This document shows, one piece after another, positions 46,612 to 55,169 of a DNA stretch of 64,000 nt. How positions within the stretch are numbered: position 1 is the first letter of the stretch; the number at the start of each line of letters is the position of its first letter. The notes under the pieces are model-generated. The model was given only the letters and a program-made list of their open reading frames with translations. It searched no databases and was not told where the DNA came from. The translations under genes and the position numbers were made by a program. The DNA is taken from positions 20,513 through 84,512 of the forward strand of contig PASP01000013.1 of assembly GCA_002712005.1 (NCBI GenBank). Direction: 5' to 3'. Source of the stretch: Halobacteriovoraceae bacterium (lineage in GTDB: Bacteria > Bdellovibrionota > Bacteriovoracia > Bacteriovoracales > Bacteriovoracaceae).

Positions 46612-48576
46612 ATGGGTTCAAACGCAGCAAAGAAATTGGATAATCAAATGGAAGAACAAAAAATGGAAAGTAGAGAAGAGTTTAATTATCTTGACTCTGT
46701 AGTTAAGGCCATCAGTCGCTCACAAGCGATGATTACTTTTTCTAAAGATGGAATTATTCAGGAGGCCAATGATAACTTTCTTGGAGCTCTAGGATATTCT
46801 CTAGAAGAAATTCAAGGTAAGCATCACAAGATGTTCTGTGACCCAGCTTATGTTGAGACTCTTGAATATAAGCAATTTTGGCAAAAACTTGGAAATGGAG
46901 AGTTTGATACAGGTGAGTACAAACGTCTCAGAAAAGATGGTTCTGAAATTTGGATTTCGGCTTCTTATAATCCACTATTTGATGCTCATGGAAATGTTTC
47001 AGGAGTCGTTAAATTTGCTCAAGATATTACGGCCCAGAAAATAGCGTCTGCAGAATTTGAATCCATCTTCAGTGCAATGGATAAGTCACAAGCGGTAATT
47101 GAATTCAACACAGAGGGATTCATCCAAAAAGCTAATGCTAATTTTTTAGCAGCTGTGGGTTACTCAATGGATGAAATCAAAGGAAAGCATCACTCTATGT
47201 TCTGCGATCCTGAATATGCTAATTCTCCAGATTATAAGCAATTTTGGCACAAGCTTGGTAACGGGGAATTTGATGCTGGTGAATATAGAAGACTAGGTAA
47301 AGGTGGAAAAGAAATTTGGATTTCTGCTTCTTACAATCCGATTACAGATGAAACGGGAAAGGTTTTAAAAGTGATTAAGTTTGCTCAAGATATTAGTTCT
47401 CAGAAACTAAAAGATGCAGAACTTGAAGCGCTTTCCAAAACACAAGCGGTTATTGACTTCAAGCCAGATGGAACAATCATAGGCGCCAATGCAAACTTCT
47501 TTGCAGCAACTGGTTATACGGAAAAAGAGATTGTGGGTCATCATCACAGTATGTTCTGTGACCCTGAGTACACACAAACTCAAGATTATAGAAGTTTTTG
47601 GCAAGCTCTTGCTAATGGACAATTCCAAAGTGGAGAGTACCAAAGATTTAAAAAAGGTGGGGAAGAGCTGTGGCTAAGTGCTGCTTATAACCCTGTATTC
47701 GATCTTAATGGTAATGTCTTTAAAGTTGTGAAATATGCAACAGATATTACAAAGCAAAAGCAAGATTCTATTAGAGTCATTGATACGCTTACAGAAACGG
47801 CAACTCAACTTAATAATTGTGTGGATGAATTTGAATCAACAGCTTCAACACTCATGACTTCTTCACAGAGAACAACTGAGGAAGCCGTTAATGCTACAGC
47901 AGCAACTGAGCAAGTTAATTCAGGGATTCAAACCGTTGCAGCTAGTTCAGAAGAGATGACCAGCACGATTAAGGAAATCTCAAATAATACAAATAACAGT
48001 TCAAAAATGGCACAAGACTGTCAGGTTGAAGCAAGAAATACTTCAGATGTCATGGATTCACTCAATCAAAGTAGTGAAGAAATTGGAACGATCACTAAAG
48101 TGATTTCTTCAATTGCCCAACAGACAAACCTTCTTGCTCTTAATGCTACAATTGAGGCGGCAAGAGCAGGGGAAGCTGGGAAAGGTTTTGCCGTTGTTGC
48201 TAACGAAGTTAAAGAACTGGCCAAACAATCGGCGGTAGCTGCTGAAGAAATTTCAAACAAGATTAAGGCCATTCAAGATACTTCTGGTCAGTCTGTTACA
48301 GCGGTTAAGAATATCAGCAAAATGATTGATGAAATTTCTGGATCTTTCCACACTGTAGCAGCTTCAGTTGAAGAGCAGTCAGCTACAACAAATGAAGTTT
48401 CAAGAATTATCAATGAGTCTGGCTCTGCGGTTACTGAAATTTCAAATGTGATTAGAAAAGTTTCTACAAATGCTCAAGAAAGTTCATCCTGTGCCTCTCA
48501 GGTAGAAGGCTCAGCTAAGGAGCTAAAAAGTCTAGCTCACGAACTGAATAAGCTTGTGGGAGACCTTAAAAAGTAA
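46612..48576 (+). CDS. Soluble methyl-accepting chemotaxis protein with three PAS domains
   Basis: This 654-residue cytoplasmic chemoreceptor has no membrane helix. It starts after AAGGAGAG. Three tandem PAS domains (about residues 25-140, 148-262 and 265-375) share near-identical cores: [40 protein letters not shown] and [20 protein letters not shown], each followed by an [13 protein letters not shown] strand. The C-terminal ~270 residues are the signalling coiled coil with the conserved tip [20 protein letters not shown] then [20 protein letters not shown]. The arrangement resembles BdlA/Aer-like soluble receptors that sense redox or small ligands via PAS. The PAS copies have evidently been duplicated in place. 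A terminator follows at 48610. Confidence 0.95.
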   Translation: MGSNAAKKLDNQMEEQKMESREEFNYLDSVVKAISRSQAMITFSKDGIIQEANDNFLGALGYSLEEIQGKHHKMFCDPAYVETLEYKQFWQKLGNGEFDTGEYKRLRKDGSEIWISASYNPLFDAHGNVSGVVKFAQDITAQKIASAEFESIFSAMDKSQAVIEFNTEGFIQKANANFLAAVGYSMDEIKGKHHSMFCDPEYANSPDYKQFWHKLGNGEFDAGEYRRLGKGGKEIWISASYNPITDETGKVLKVIKFAQDISSQKLKDAELEALSKTQAVIDFKPDGTIIGANANFFAATGYTEKEIVGHHHSMFCDPEYTQTQDYRSFWQALANGQFQSGEYQRFKKGGEELWLSAAYNPVFDLNGNVFKVVKYATDITKQKQDSIRVIDTLTETATQLNNCVDEFESTASTLMTSSQRTTEEAVNATAATEQVNSGIQTVAASSEEMTSTIKEISNNTNNSSKMAQDCQVEARNTSDVMDSLNQSSEEIGTITKVISSIAQQTNLLALNATIEAARAGEAGKGFAVVANEVKELAKQSAVAAEEISNKIKAIQDTSGQSVTAVKNISKMIDEISGSFHTVAASVEEQSATTNEVSRIINESGSAVTEISNVIRKVSTNAQESSSCASQVEGSAKELKSLAHELNKLVGDLKK

Positions 48577-48609
48577 GTAATTATTGTCAAAATTAGGTGA
48601 ATTCCTAGA

Positions 48610-48656
48610 CCCACCTTTGATCGGAGAATGACTCCGTGATAAGGTGGGTTTTTTTT
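48610..48656 (+). terminator. Rho-independent terminator after the chemoreceptor gene
   Basis: The outer stem CCCACCTT / AAGGTGGG encloses an inner hairpin CGGAG / CTCCG, followed by eight T. It lies 33 bases after the stop at 48576. A GTG at 48644 that would extend the next gene lies inside this hairpin, which argues against it as a start. Confidence 0.9.
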
Positions 48657-48670
48657 ATGGGATAGAACCT

Positions 48671-49690
48671 ATGGCCGATGATAAAACTAAAATCATAAAG
48701 AATGTAGAAGTATTAGATGTCCCCTCATCAAAGGATGAGGCTAAGGCGAAGAAATCCTCCGATTATACCGACCTCGATATCGAAAATCCCGAGCTTGCTG
48801 CTGAAGATCTTCTTCCGGCCCTTTATATTTCTGGTGATCTCATTCCTACGGATAAGGTCTCAGATGATCCTTTGACTCGCTATCTTAATCAGATCAAACA
48901 TTATCCTCTTCTTACGGAGGATCAGGAAAAGGCCTTAACGAAGGCCTTGGCCGAAACCGGCTCAGTAGACGCAGCAAAGAAGCTTGTCATGGGCAATCTT
49001 CGTTTGGTGGTGAAAATAGCTATGGAATATAAAACGGCTTGGCAAAATACTATGGACCTCATTCAAGAGGGGAATATAGGTTTGATGAAGGCCGTCAGTA
49101 AGTATGATGCTGAAAAAGGGGCTAAACTATCCTATTACGCCTCTTGGTGGATTCGATCCTATATTTTGAAGTTTATCCTAGATAATTTTCGCTTGGTTAA
49201 AATTGGGACGACTAATGAGCAAAAGAAGCTCTTCTTTAACCTCATGAAGGAAAAGGCCCGTTTGGAATCCCAAGGAATTAAGCCTGACGCTAAAACCCTC
49301 TCTGATAATTTAGGTGTCAGTGAGAAGGCCGTTATAACTATGGACCAACGTCTCGATCCCAATAGCGGGGGAGAAGTCAGTATAGATACTCCTGTCGGAG
49401 ATGGGGAAAAGGGTACCTTTGCTCAATTTCTTGAAGATGATGCTATGGGACCTGAGGAGCTTGTGAGTGATCAGCAGTCGATGGATATCCTTCAAGAGCA
49501 CTTGAGAGAATTTGTGAAAGACCTCAAAGAAAGAGATAGAGATATCTTTAAAAAACGGCTACTTAGCGAGGTTCCTCCCAGTTTACAGAGCATTGCAGAT
49601 GAATATGGAGTGAGCCGTGAGCGTATTCGACAGATTGAAGAAAGGTTAATGAATCAATTAAAGGTTTACATGGGGGATCATTTACGTTAA
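48671..49690 (+). CDS. RNA polymerase sigma-32 (RpoH)-like factor
   Basis: This sigma-70 family factor has about 339 residues. Region 1.2 is DDPLTRYLNQIKHYPLLTED. Region 2 covers NLRLVVKIAMEYKTAWQNTM then DLIQEGNIGLMKAVSKYDAE and SYYASWWIRSYILKFILDNF. The RpoH-box-like segment KIGTTNEQKKLFFNLMKEKA is diagnostic of the sigma-32 group. Region 4 is VPPSLQSIADEYGVSRERIR then QIEERLMNQL. The start is ATG 48671 after GGGATAGA; GTG 48644 is inside the upstream terminator. The N-terminal ~45 residues are acidic and Lys-rich, longer than in E. coli RpoH. It lies directly before rpsO; the stop is 74 bases from the rpsO start. Its likely role is heat-shock or related stress transcription. Confidence 0.88.
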   Translation: MADDKTKIIKNVEVLDVPSSKDEAKAKKSSDYTDLDIENPELAAEDLLPALYISGDLIPTDKVSDDPLTRYLNQIKHYPLLTEDQEKALTKALAETGSVDAAKKLVMGNLRLVVKIAMEYKTAWQNTMDLIQEGNIGLMKAVSKYDAEKGAKLSYYASWWIRSYILKFILDNFRLVKIGTTNEQKKLFFNLMKEKARLESQGIKPDAKTLSDNLGVSEKAVITMDQRLDPNSGGEVSIDTPVGDGEKGTFAQFLEDDAMGPEELVSDQQSMDILQEHLREFVKDLKERDRDIFKKRLLSEVPPSLQSIADEYGVSRERIRQIEERLMNQLKVYMGDHLR

Positions 49691-49694
49691 ATTC

Positions 49695-49735
49695 CCGAAA
49701 TCGTATTAATTATATCGCCCTGCAATCGGTTTCGG
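49695..49735 (+). promoter_or_regulatory. Hairpin in the rpsO leader (candidate S15 autoregulatory site)
   Basis: CCGAAATCG at 49695-49703 pairs with CGGTTTCGG at 49727-49735: nine base pairs including one G-U. The 23-base loop contains ATCGCCCTGC. It lies 28 bases before the rpsO start. Ribosomal protein S15 represses its own mRNA through structured leaders in several bacterial groups. No specific S15-binding motif has been matched here. Confidence 0.45.
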
Positions 49736-49763
49736 CTGAAGTATGGGTTTGTGAGGAGAAATT

Positions 49764-50042
49764 ATGATCACTACAGAAAGAACTCAAGAACTTGTTAAAA
49801 CTTTTGGAGCTAAATTTGGTTCTGGTGAGAAAGATACAGGTTGTACAGCTGTTCAGGTTGCTATTCTTACAGAAAGAATCAACAACCTTAAAGGTCACTT
49901 TGCAGCTAATAAGCATGACTACCACTCAAATCGTGGTCTTCTAAAGATGATTGGTCGTCGTCGTTCACTTCTTAAGTACCTAAGAACGAATAGTGAAGAG
50001 AGCTACAAATCTCTTATTAAGGATCTTGGTCTTAGAAAGTAA
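49764..50042 (+). CDS. rpsO: 30S ribosomal protein S15
   Basis: This 92-residue S15 has the usual length (about 88-89) plus a few N-terminal residues. It starts after GAGGAG. Signature stretches are GCTAVQVAILTERINNLKGH, NKHDYHSNRGLLKMIGRRRS and LLKYLRTNSEESYKSLIKDL. It binds 16S rRNA early in small-subunit assembly. In many bacteria rpsO directly precedes pnp; here a secreted nuclease-family gene and about 240 bases of leader intervene. A terminator follows the stop, so rpsO is a separate transcript from pnp. Confidence 0.98.
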   Translation: MITTERTQELVKTFGAKFGSGEKDTGCTAVQVAILTERINNLKGHFAANKHDYHSNRGLLKMIGRRRSLLKYLRTNSEESYKSLIKDLGLRK

Positions 50043-50067
50043 TCTTCTAATCCATTTAATTAGAGAG

Positions 50068-50094
50068 AGGCCTTCTTTTGAAGGCCTTTTTTTT
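50068..50094 (+). terminator. Rho-independent terminator of rpsO
   Basis: A perfect 8-bp stem AGGCCTTC / GAAGGCCT with a TTTT loop is followed by seven to eight T. It starts 26 bases after the rpsO stop. Confidence 0.93.
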
Positions 50095-50202
50095 GTCTAT
50101 TTCTTAAACATACCCTCTTAAAATTACATCCTTCCTCAATAAATACTGATTTTGATCTAAACTAATAGAGCTTATGAACAACTCTTAAAAAGGCTTTAGA
50201 AA

Positions 50203-51048
50203 GTGAGAAAGTTCCGTTTTCATCTCAAAAATATTCTTCTCATTTGTATCTTTTTTACCTCTCATCATTCTACCTTCGCTGGAATGTGGAGTGCTGAGGT
50301 TGTTGATGAAACCGAATCAAATCTTATTCTATCGACCCATGCTCAAAACGGCTCAAGTGGGGAGAAAGAAACCGTTAAACTTCTTGTTTGGAATGTCTAT
50401 AAAGGTTCTAAAAAGTCTTTTGAAAAGGATTGGGCCAATTTATATCAAGAGCTCAATCCCAATATCTATCTCTTCCAAGAGGCGATGAGCTCTCAAGAAA
50501 AGAGCTCTCTTTGTATGCCTGACTCCGATTGCTATATGAATTCGTCTTTTCAATTTAGAGACGAAGGGAATATGAAATATACAGGAGTTCTAACAAATTC
50601 CCATTTTCCGATTGTTGATTACGAAGGAATCCATTCTGATCCTCGTGAGCCTCTTCTGTCCACACCTAAGTGTTCTCTTGTAACCACTCACTTAATTGAT
50701 GGCCAAGAGGTCATGGTGATTAATACTCATGGTATTAACTTTGTTTCTGTCTTTGCGTTTGAAAGACAGATGCAAGAGATCAAAGAAAAAGTCGCTCATT
50801 TTGAGGGCCCTATGGTTTGGGCCGGAGATTTTAATACTTGGGCCATTGGTCGAGTACAGATTCTCAATCGCGTAACCGAGGACCTCTCTTTAGAGGAGGT
50901 TAGGTTTGAGAATGAGTCCTTTATCAAAAAGGCCCTAGGCCATCGTTTGGATCGAGTATTTATACGTGGCGTTGACTTGCTTTCGGCCAAGGCCTTGCAA
51001 ACGAAAGCTTCTGATCATAACCCTCTTTTTATTGAGTTTTCTCTCTAG
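50203..51048 (+). CDS. Secreted endonuclease/exonuclease/phosphatase (EEP) family protein
   Basis: This 281-residue protein has a signal peptide (FHLKNILLICIFFTSHHSTFA) and an EEP (DNase I-like) fold. Motifs are KLLVWNVYKGSKKS (motif 1, Asn), NIYLFQEAMSS (motif 2, metal-binding Glu), VINTHGINF (motif 3), MVWAGDFNTWAIGR (motif 4, Asp-Asn) and LDRVFIRG then KASDHNPLFIEF (motif 5, Asp-His). All catalytic positions are kept. The start GTG 50203 has only a weak ribosome binding site (AAAGG further upstream). The exported location suggests attack on extracellular or periplasmic nucleic acid, or phosphodiesters, in prey or the environment; the real substrate is not known. It lies between the rpsO terminator and the pnp promoter as a single gene. 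Confidence 0.85.
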   Translation: MRKFRFHLKNILLICIFFTSHHSTFAGMWSAEVVDETESNLILSTHAQNGSSGEKETVKLLVWNVYKGSKKSFEKDWANLYQELNPNIYLFQEAMSSQEKSSLCMPDSDCYMNSSFQFRDEGNMKYTGVLTNSHFPIVDYEGIHSDPREPLLSTPKCSLVTTHLIDGQEVMVINTHGINFVSVFAFERQMQEIKEKVAHFEGPMVWAGDFNTWAIGRVQILNRVTEDLSLEEVRFENESFIKKALGHRLDRVFIRGVDLLSAKALQTKASDHNPLFIEFSL

Positions 51049-51112
51049 TTCATTGCAGAGCGTTCCCGGTAGAATTTAGACTTTATTTTGTCCCAATATT
51101 TTAGACTTTAGG

Positions 51113-51141
51113 TTGGCGGTAAGCGCTTTAAAGTCTATAAT
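51113..51141 (+). promoter_or_regulatory. Sigma-70-type promoter of pnp
   Basis: TTGGCG at 51113-51118 and TATAAT at 51136-51141 are separated by exactly 17 bases. Transcription should start near 51148, leaving a 5' leader of about 140 bases before pnp. Confidence 0.75.
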
Positions 51142-51154
51142 ATAGGCGTTTAGG

Positions 51155-51239
51155 GATGAACTTGATTGGAATTTGAGGGATATTTAAGATGATGACTCCT
51201 TCATTATTTTAAATATTCTTTAAATTCCCCTCGTTCATC
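51155..51239 (+). promoter_or_regulatory. Long hairpin in the pnp leader (candidate RNase III/PNPase autoregulatory element)
   Basis: Bases 51168-51195 pair with 51201-51228 without interruption: 28 pairs including several G-U, around a five-base loop CTCCT. A further seven pairs (51155-51161 with 51233-51239) extend the base after a small internal loop. A long double-stranded leader is the classical RNase III substrate in pnp autoregulation in E. coli. The loop CTCCT is complementary to AGGAG in the pnp ribosome binding site at 51280-51284. A second hairpin (TAACCTC / GAGGTTA, 51258-51279) ends just before that site. Confidence 0.8.
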
Positions 51240-51289
51240 TTTATTTTTTAATTTTTATAACCTCAATCTAAAGAGGTTAAGGAGAAAGT

Positions 51290-53416
51290 ATGAACGAAAA
51301 TAAGAAAATCTGGTCCATGAATTTTGGCGGTAAGGAAGTTACCGTTGAAACAGGACGTTTGGCCAAACAAGCAGACGGTTCTGTTTTAGTAAGCTGTGAG
51401 GGAACTCAAGTTTTAGTAACCGTTTGTTCAGCAAGATCGGTAAAAGATGGACAAGACTTCTTCCCTTTACTTGTTGAGTACACTGAGAAGTTCTATTCAG
51501 CAGGGAAATTCCTTGGTGGATTTAGAAAGCGTGAAGGACGTCCTACTGACCCTGAAACACTAGCGGCCAGACTTATTGACCGTCCTCTAAGACCTCTATT
51601 CCCGGAAGGGTATATGTTTGACACAGTTGTTAGCTGTACGGTTATGTCTTATAACCCAGAAGGGGGAGATCCTGAAATTCTAGCTGGATTAGGTTCTTCA
51701 GCCGCTCTTACGATTTCAGATATTCCTTTTAATGGTCCAATCGGTACAGCTAAAGTTGGTCGTATTGGTGGAGAGTATGTTCTTAACCCAACTCTTGAGC
51801 AGTGGGAAGAATCTGATCTTGAAATTTCTGTAGCGGCTTCATCTGATGCTATTCTTATGGTTGAAGGGGAAGCTCATGTGGTTCCTGAAGAAGAAGTTCT
51901 TGGTGCGATCTGGTTTGCTCATGACAATATTAAAGAATATGTAAAACTTATGAATCAAATTCGTGAAGAAGCAGGTAAGGCCAAGCGCGAATTTGTTTCA
52001 GCTGCACCTAATGAAGTGATGATGACAAAGATCACAGCTGACTTCTCATCTGATGCACGTGAGTGTATTTCCACTGTTGATAAGATGGAAAGACAAGCAG
52101 CAGTTCGTGCTCTTGAAGCAAAAGTTGCGACGGCCATGGAAGCAAATCCTACAGACTTTGGTATGGCCGAAGGCGACGCCTTTAAAAAAGAAGCAAATAA
52201 GGGTGTAGATGAATTGCTTTATAATATGATGAGAGCCGATATTCTCGATGAAGAAAAGCGTATCGGTGGTCGTAAGCTTAATGAAGTAAGAAAAATTGAA
52301 ACAGAAACAGGTATTTTAGCGACACCTCACGGATCTTCTCTTTTTACACGTGGTGAAACTCAGGTTATGGCCACAGTAACGATTGGTGGAAAATCAGGCG
52401 AACAAATGAGTGATCGTATTGTGGGAGTTAACTATGACAACTTCTACCTACACTATAACTTTCCTCCTTACTCTGTAGGGGAAGCTCGTGGTGTTCGTGG
52501 GGTTGGTCGTCGTGAACTTGGTCACGGTAACCTTGCTGAGCGTGGTGTGAAATCTGTTATGCCAGCTGACTTCCCTTACACGACTCGTGTTGTTTGTGAA
52601 GTTCTTGAATCTAACGGTTCTAGTTCTATGGGTTCTGTATGTTCTGCTTCTATGGCCCTAATGGATGCTGGAGTTCCTCTAACGGCTCCTGTAGCTGGGA
52701 TCGCCATGGGTCTTATCTCTGAAGAGGGTGGACGTTATAAAGTTTTAACGGATATTCTTGGTGACGAAGATCACCTCGGTGATATGGACTTCAAAGTTGC
52801 AGGAACAACGGAAGGAATCACGGCCATTCAAATGGATATTAAGATTACTGGTCTTACACGTGAAATCGTTGAAACAGCTATGGCCCAAGCTCGTGAAGGA
52901 CGTCTTCATATTCTTGGAGAAATGGCGAAAACAATTTCTACCCATAGAGAAGAGTTTAAAGAAGGTGTTCCTCGTATTGAAACCTTTAAAATTCCTCAAG
53001 ATAAAATTGGGGCTCTCATTGGTCCAGGTGGAAAGAATATCAAACAGATTCAAGAAGACTTTGGTATTACAATGGAGATTGAAGAAGATGGAACGGTTAA
53101 AGTTCTTGGTACAGATGCAGATGCTATTACTAATTGTATTGCAGCGGCTGAGCTTCAAATCAATGGACCAAAAGTTGGGACAATCTATGAGGCAAAAGTT
53201 GTGACTCTAAAAGAATATGGTGCCTTTGTTGATATCGTACCTGGGGTAAGTGGACTCGTTCACGTATCTGAGATTTCTGAAGAAAGAGTTAACGATGTTT
53301 CTGATTACCTTGAAGAGGGTGATGAGGTTAAAGTTAAAGTCGTTGAAGTTGACCGTATGGGAAGACTTAAGCTTTCTATTAAGGATGTTGAACCTCTAAA
53401 GAAAAAAGAGAAGTAA
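51290..53416 (+). CDS. pnp: Polyribonucleotide nucleotidyltransferase (PNPase)
   Basis: This 708-residue PNPase shows all domains in order. The first RNase PH domain runs to about 220 with [21 protein letters not shown] helical linker follows. The second, catalytic RNase PH domain is ~310-540, with [40 protein letters not shown] and [20 protein letters not shown] then [20 protein letters not shown] (catalytic Asp). The KH domain has [20 protein letters not shown]. The S1 domain has [20 protein letters not shown]. It degrades mRNA 3' to 5' by phosphorolysis and is part of the degradosome in many bacteria. It starts after AAGGAG; its stop overlaps the dut start by one base. Expression is probably self-controlled through the hairpin leader. 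Confidence 0.99.
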   Translation: MNENKKIWSMNFGGKEVTVETGRLAKQADGSVLVSCEGTQVLVTVCSARSVKDGQDFFPLLVEYTEKFYSAGKFLGGFRKREGRPTDPETLAARLIDRPLRPLFPEGYMFDTVVSCTVMSYNPEGGDPEILAGLGSSAALTISDIPFNGPIGTAKVGRIGGEYVLNPTLEQWEESDLEISVAASSDAILMVEGEAHVVPEEEVLGAIWFAHDNIKEYVKLMNQIREEAGKAKREFVSAAPNEVMMTKITADFSSDARECISTVDKMERQAAVRALEAKVATAMEANPTDFGMAEGDAFKKEANKGVDELLYNMMRADILDEEKRIGGRKLNEVRKIETETGILATPHGSSLFTRGETQVMATVTIGGKSGEQMSDRIVGVNYDNFYLHYNFPPYSVGEARGVRGVGRRELGHGNLAERGVKSVMPADFPYTTRVVCEVLESNGSSSMGSVCSASMALMDAGVPLTAPVAGIAMGLISEEGGRYKVLTDILGDEDHLGDMDFKVAGTTEGITAIQMDIKITGLTREIVETAMAQAREGRLHILGEMAKTISTHREEFKEGVPRIETFKIPQDKIGALIGPGGKNIKQIQEDFGITMEIEEDGTVKVLGTDADAITNCIAAAELQINGPKVGTIYEAKVVTLKEYGAFVDIVPGVSGLVHVSEISEERVNDVSDYLEEGDEVKVKVVEVDRMGRLKLSIKDVEPLKKKEK

Positions 53417-53889
53417 TGTCTAAAGTAGATATTCGTATAAAATGTCTAGATCATTATGACCATGAATTGCCCCTTCCTCGTTACGAAACTGAAGGGGCTG
53501 CTGGTGCCGATATTCGTGCTTCTTTAGAGCAAGAAAGTCGTGACCAAGGTCTTATCATCGAACCAGGGGCAAGAGTTCTTGTCCCAACTGGTTTGGCCAT
53601 GGAAATTCCTCTAGGATATGAAGTTCAAGTTCGCCCGCGTTCAGGGCTATCTCTTAAAACTTCACTTCTTGTAGTTAATGCTCCTGGCACCATTGATAGT
53701 GACTATCGTGGGGAAGTTAAAGTTATTCTTGGAAACTTTGGCACAGAAAGATTTGTTGTGTCTCACGGAGAAAGAATTGCTCAGTTAGTAGTGGCACCAG
53801 TGACTCAAGGTCACTTTCTGTCCACTGAAGATGAATTGAGTTCCACTGAAAGAGGGGCCGGAGGATTTGGCTCAACGGGAACTAAATAA
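53416..53889 (+). CDS. dut: Deoxyuridine 5'-triphosphate nucleotidohydrolase (dUTPase)
   Basis: This 157-residue homotrimeric-type dUTPase converts dUTP to dUMP and pyrophosphate, keeping uracil out of DNA. The five motifs are visible: [11 protein letters not shown] (motif 1), [13 protein letters not shown] (motif 2), [18 protein letters not shown] (motif 3, catalytic Asp), [13 protein letters not shown] (motif 4) and [13 protein letters not shown] (motif 5). The ATG shares one base with the pnp stop (TAATG), so the two are co-transcribed and translationally coupled. The next small gene follows by 12 bases and may be in the same operon. Confidence 0.98.
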   Translation: MSKVDIRIKCLDHYDHELPLPRYETEGAAGADIRASLEQESRDQGLIIEPGARVLVPTGLAMEIPLGYEVQVRPRSGLSLKTSLLVVNAPGTIDSDYRGEVKVILGNFGTERFVVSHGERIAQLVVAPVTQGHFLSTEDELSSTERGAGGFGSTGTK

Positions 53890-53901
53890 AAAGGATCAAC
53901 C

Positions 53902-54183
53902 ATGGATTTAAAGGTTTCTTATAACCATACATCAAATCAAACTGAAGCCTACAAAGCTGCTTGCGAACAAATCACACCAGATTATATTGCAAAGTGGAAT
54001 ATGAAGGCCGATATTTCCTATAATGAGCCTAAGAGTATTGTGGCCGAAGGTAAAGGTTTCACACTTACTCTCAATTTTACGGATTCTGCGGTAGAAGTAG
54101 CATGTAAATTGTCACTAATGTTAAAACCGTTCAAAGGCAAGGTCTTAGATACGGTAGAGAATAAGCTGAAAAAGCATGTCTAG
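53902..54183 (+). CDS. Small polyhydroxyalkanoate-granule-family (PF09650-like) protein
   Basis: This is a 93-residue cytoplasmic protein. The pattern fits the polyhydroxyalkanoic acid system family: an N-terminal YNHTSNQTEAYKAACEQITP helix, then a strand segment (YNEPKSIVAEGKGFTLTLNF) and a C-terminal helix (KLSLMLKPFKGKVLDTVENK). Members in other proteobacteria are small proteins of unclear role. A ribosome binding site AAAAGGATC precedes the ATG. It follows dut by 12 bases and may simply ride on the pnp-dut transcript. Family assignment is from pattern memory only. Confidence 0.5.
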   Translation: MDLKVSYNHTSNQTEAYKAACEQITPDYIAKWNMKADISYNEPKSIVAEGKGFTLTLNFTDSAVEVACKLSLMLKPFKGKVLDTVENKLKKHV

Positions 54184-54250
54184 GGTTAAGTATCTGTAGG
54201 AAATACAGATACTTATGGCCAACAAGGCCCTGCTTTTTACGTAGGATTTT

Positions 54251-54823
54251 ATGAGCAACAATAATTATACAGTTCATCTCCATCCCAAGGGGAATTCCAT
54301 TGAAATAGATGGGGAAACCGATCTCTTAACAGCATTGAGAGAAGAAGGTGTTTATATTAAGTCATCCTGTGGAGGGTATGCTTCTTGTTCGGACTGCCTG
54401 GTTAAGATTTTAGAAGGAGAGGATAATATCAATTCGCCTTCTTTTGAAGAAACTCAAATGATTGGAAATGTTTTTCATATCACTAAAGAGCGTCTCGCCT
54501 GCCAGGTAAAGGTCGAAGGGGAAGTTAAAGTCGATCTTTCACGTCATGACGAGTCTGCTGATGCAAAGAAGCTAACTAAGAAGAATAACCGCTTCAACAA
54601 ATCAAAAGCACCGGTAAAGAAACGCTCTCGCGCTGAGGTGGATGAAATCCTTAGTGAACGTAAGATGAAAAGTGAAGAGAAAGAGAAGAAGAGAAACTCC
54701 TGGGAAAAGCACTGGGAGAAAGAAAAAGATGGTATCAAAAGAGGAACTGGTGGGGGAAAAAGACCCAAGCCATTTCGAACGGATCATCTTGACGACGACC
54801 CCGACTTTAAAAAGAAATCATAA
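54251..54823 (+). CDS. 2Fe-2S ferredoxin with long basic C-terminal tail
   Basis: This 190-residue protein has an N-terminal plant-type [2Fe-2S] ferredoxin domain (residues ~1-95): LREEGVYIKSSCGGYASCSD then C, and ITKERLACQVKV. The ligands are C-x5-C-x2-C plus a distal Cys, as in this fold. The last ~95 residues are an unusual Lys/Glu/Arg-rich tail (RAEVDEILSERKMKSEEKEK, then RKGIKRG-type and GGGKRPKPFRTDHLDD), which could bind RNA/DNA or membranes. Such tails are not part of ordinary ferredoxins. A terminator follows directly. The electron partner cannot be inferred. Confidence 0.85.
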   Translation: MSNNNYTVHLHPKGNSIEIDGETDLLTALREEGVYIKSSCGGYASCSDCLVKILEGEDNINSPSFEETQMIGNVFHITKERLACQVKVEGEVKVDLSRHDESADAKKLTKKNNRFNKSKAPVKKRSRAEVDEILSERKMKSEEKEKKRNSWEKHWEKEKDGIKRGTGGGKRPKPFRTDHLDDDPDFKKKS

Positions 54824-54829
54824 AAAAAA

Positions 54830-54855
54830 GGCCTCTAAATTAAGAGGCCATTTTT
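54830..54855 (+). terminator. Rho-independent terminator after the ferredoxin gene
   Basis: The stem GGCCTCT / AGAGGCC (7 bp) has a six-base loop and is followed by ATTTTT. The preceding run of A makes it plausible as a terminator in both directions. Confidence 0.85.
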
Positions 54856-55169
54856 ATTCGTAAAATCTTATGAAGTAAAATAATTCTTTATATTCATAAG
54901 GCCATACAGTTGGTACTTCTTTCTTCTTATGGGCTAAAACCCTGAGTTCACATAGTGCCCATCGATTTGTGGGCACTTTCAAAAAGTAAAATGATTCCTA
55001 GATTATTGATGATCGATCCTATTTTTGAGCTAATAAGCAGTGATAGATGAGCTTTCGAGAATATCAAGAATTCTTGACCACATAGTACTAAGTTTACAGC
55101 TATCGATCCCCGAGAATAATTTAAATCACTTGATGTTTTTTATTTAGCAGGCTCAAAGGGAATTACTTT
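54856..55169. other. Intergenic region before the large surface-protein gene
   Basis: This stretch of about 310 bases has no gene. It holds a perfect 8-bp hairpin AGTGCCCA / TGGGCACT (54954-54977, eight-base loop), which may end a small RNA or be an operator-like structure. It also holds a perfect 14-base palindrome TCAAGAATTCTTGA at 55064-55077. A TTGACC at 55074-55079 could be a -35 element overlapping that palindrome, but no convincing -10 lies 16-18 bases after it. Confidence 0.55.
55064..55077. promoter_or_regulatory. 14-base perfect palindrome, candidate operator
   Basis: TCAAGAATTCTTGA is perfectly self-complementary, lies 93 bases before the ATG of the 2000-residue protein, and overlaps a TTGACC that could serve as a -35 box. 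No regulator has been identified for it. Confidence 0.35.

Noticed and set aside
48644..48670. GTG start that would extend the sigma factor by nine codons
   Set aside because: It lies inside the stem of a strong terminator for the upstream gene; ATG 48671 is the better start.
52745..53204. Long open frames on both strands inside pnp
   Set aside because: They are shadows of the strongly coding pnp frame; no ribosome binding sites or recognisable products.
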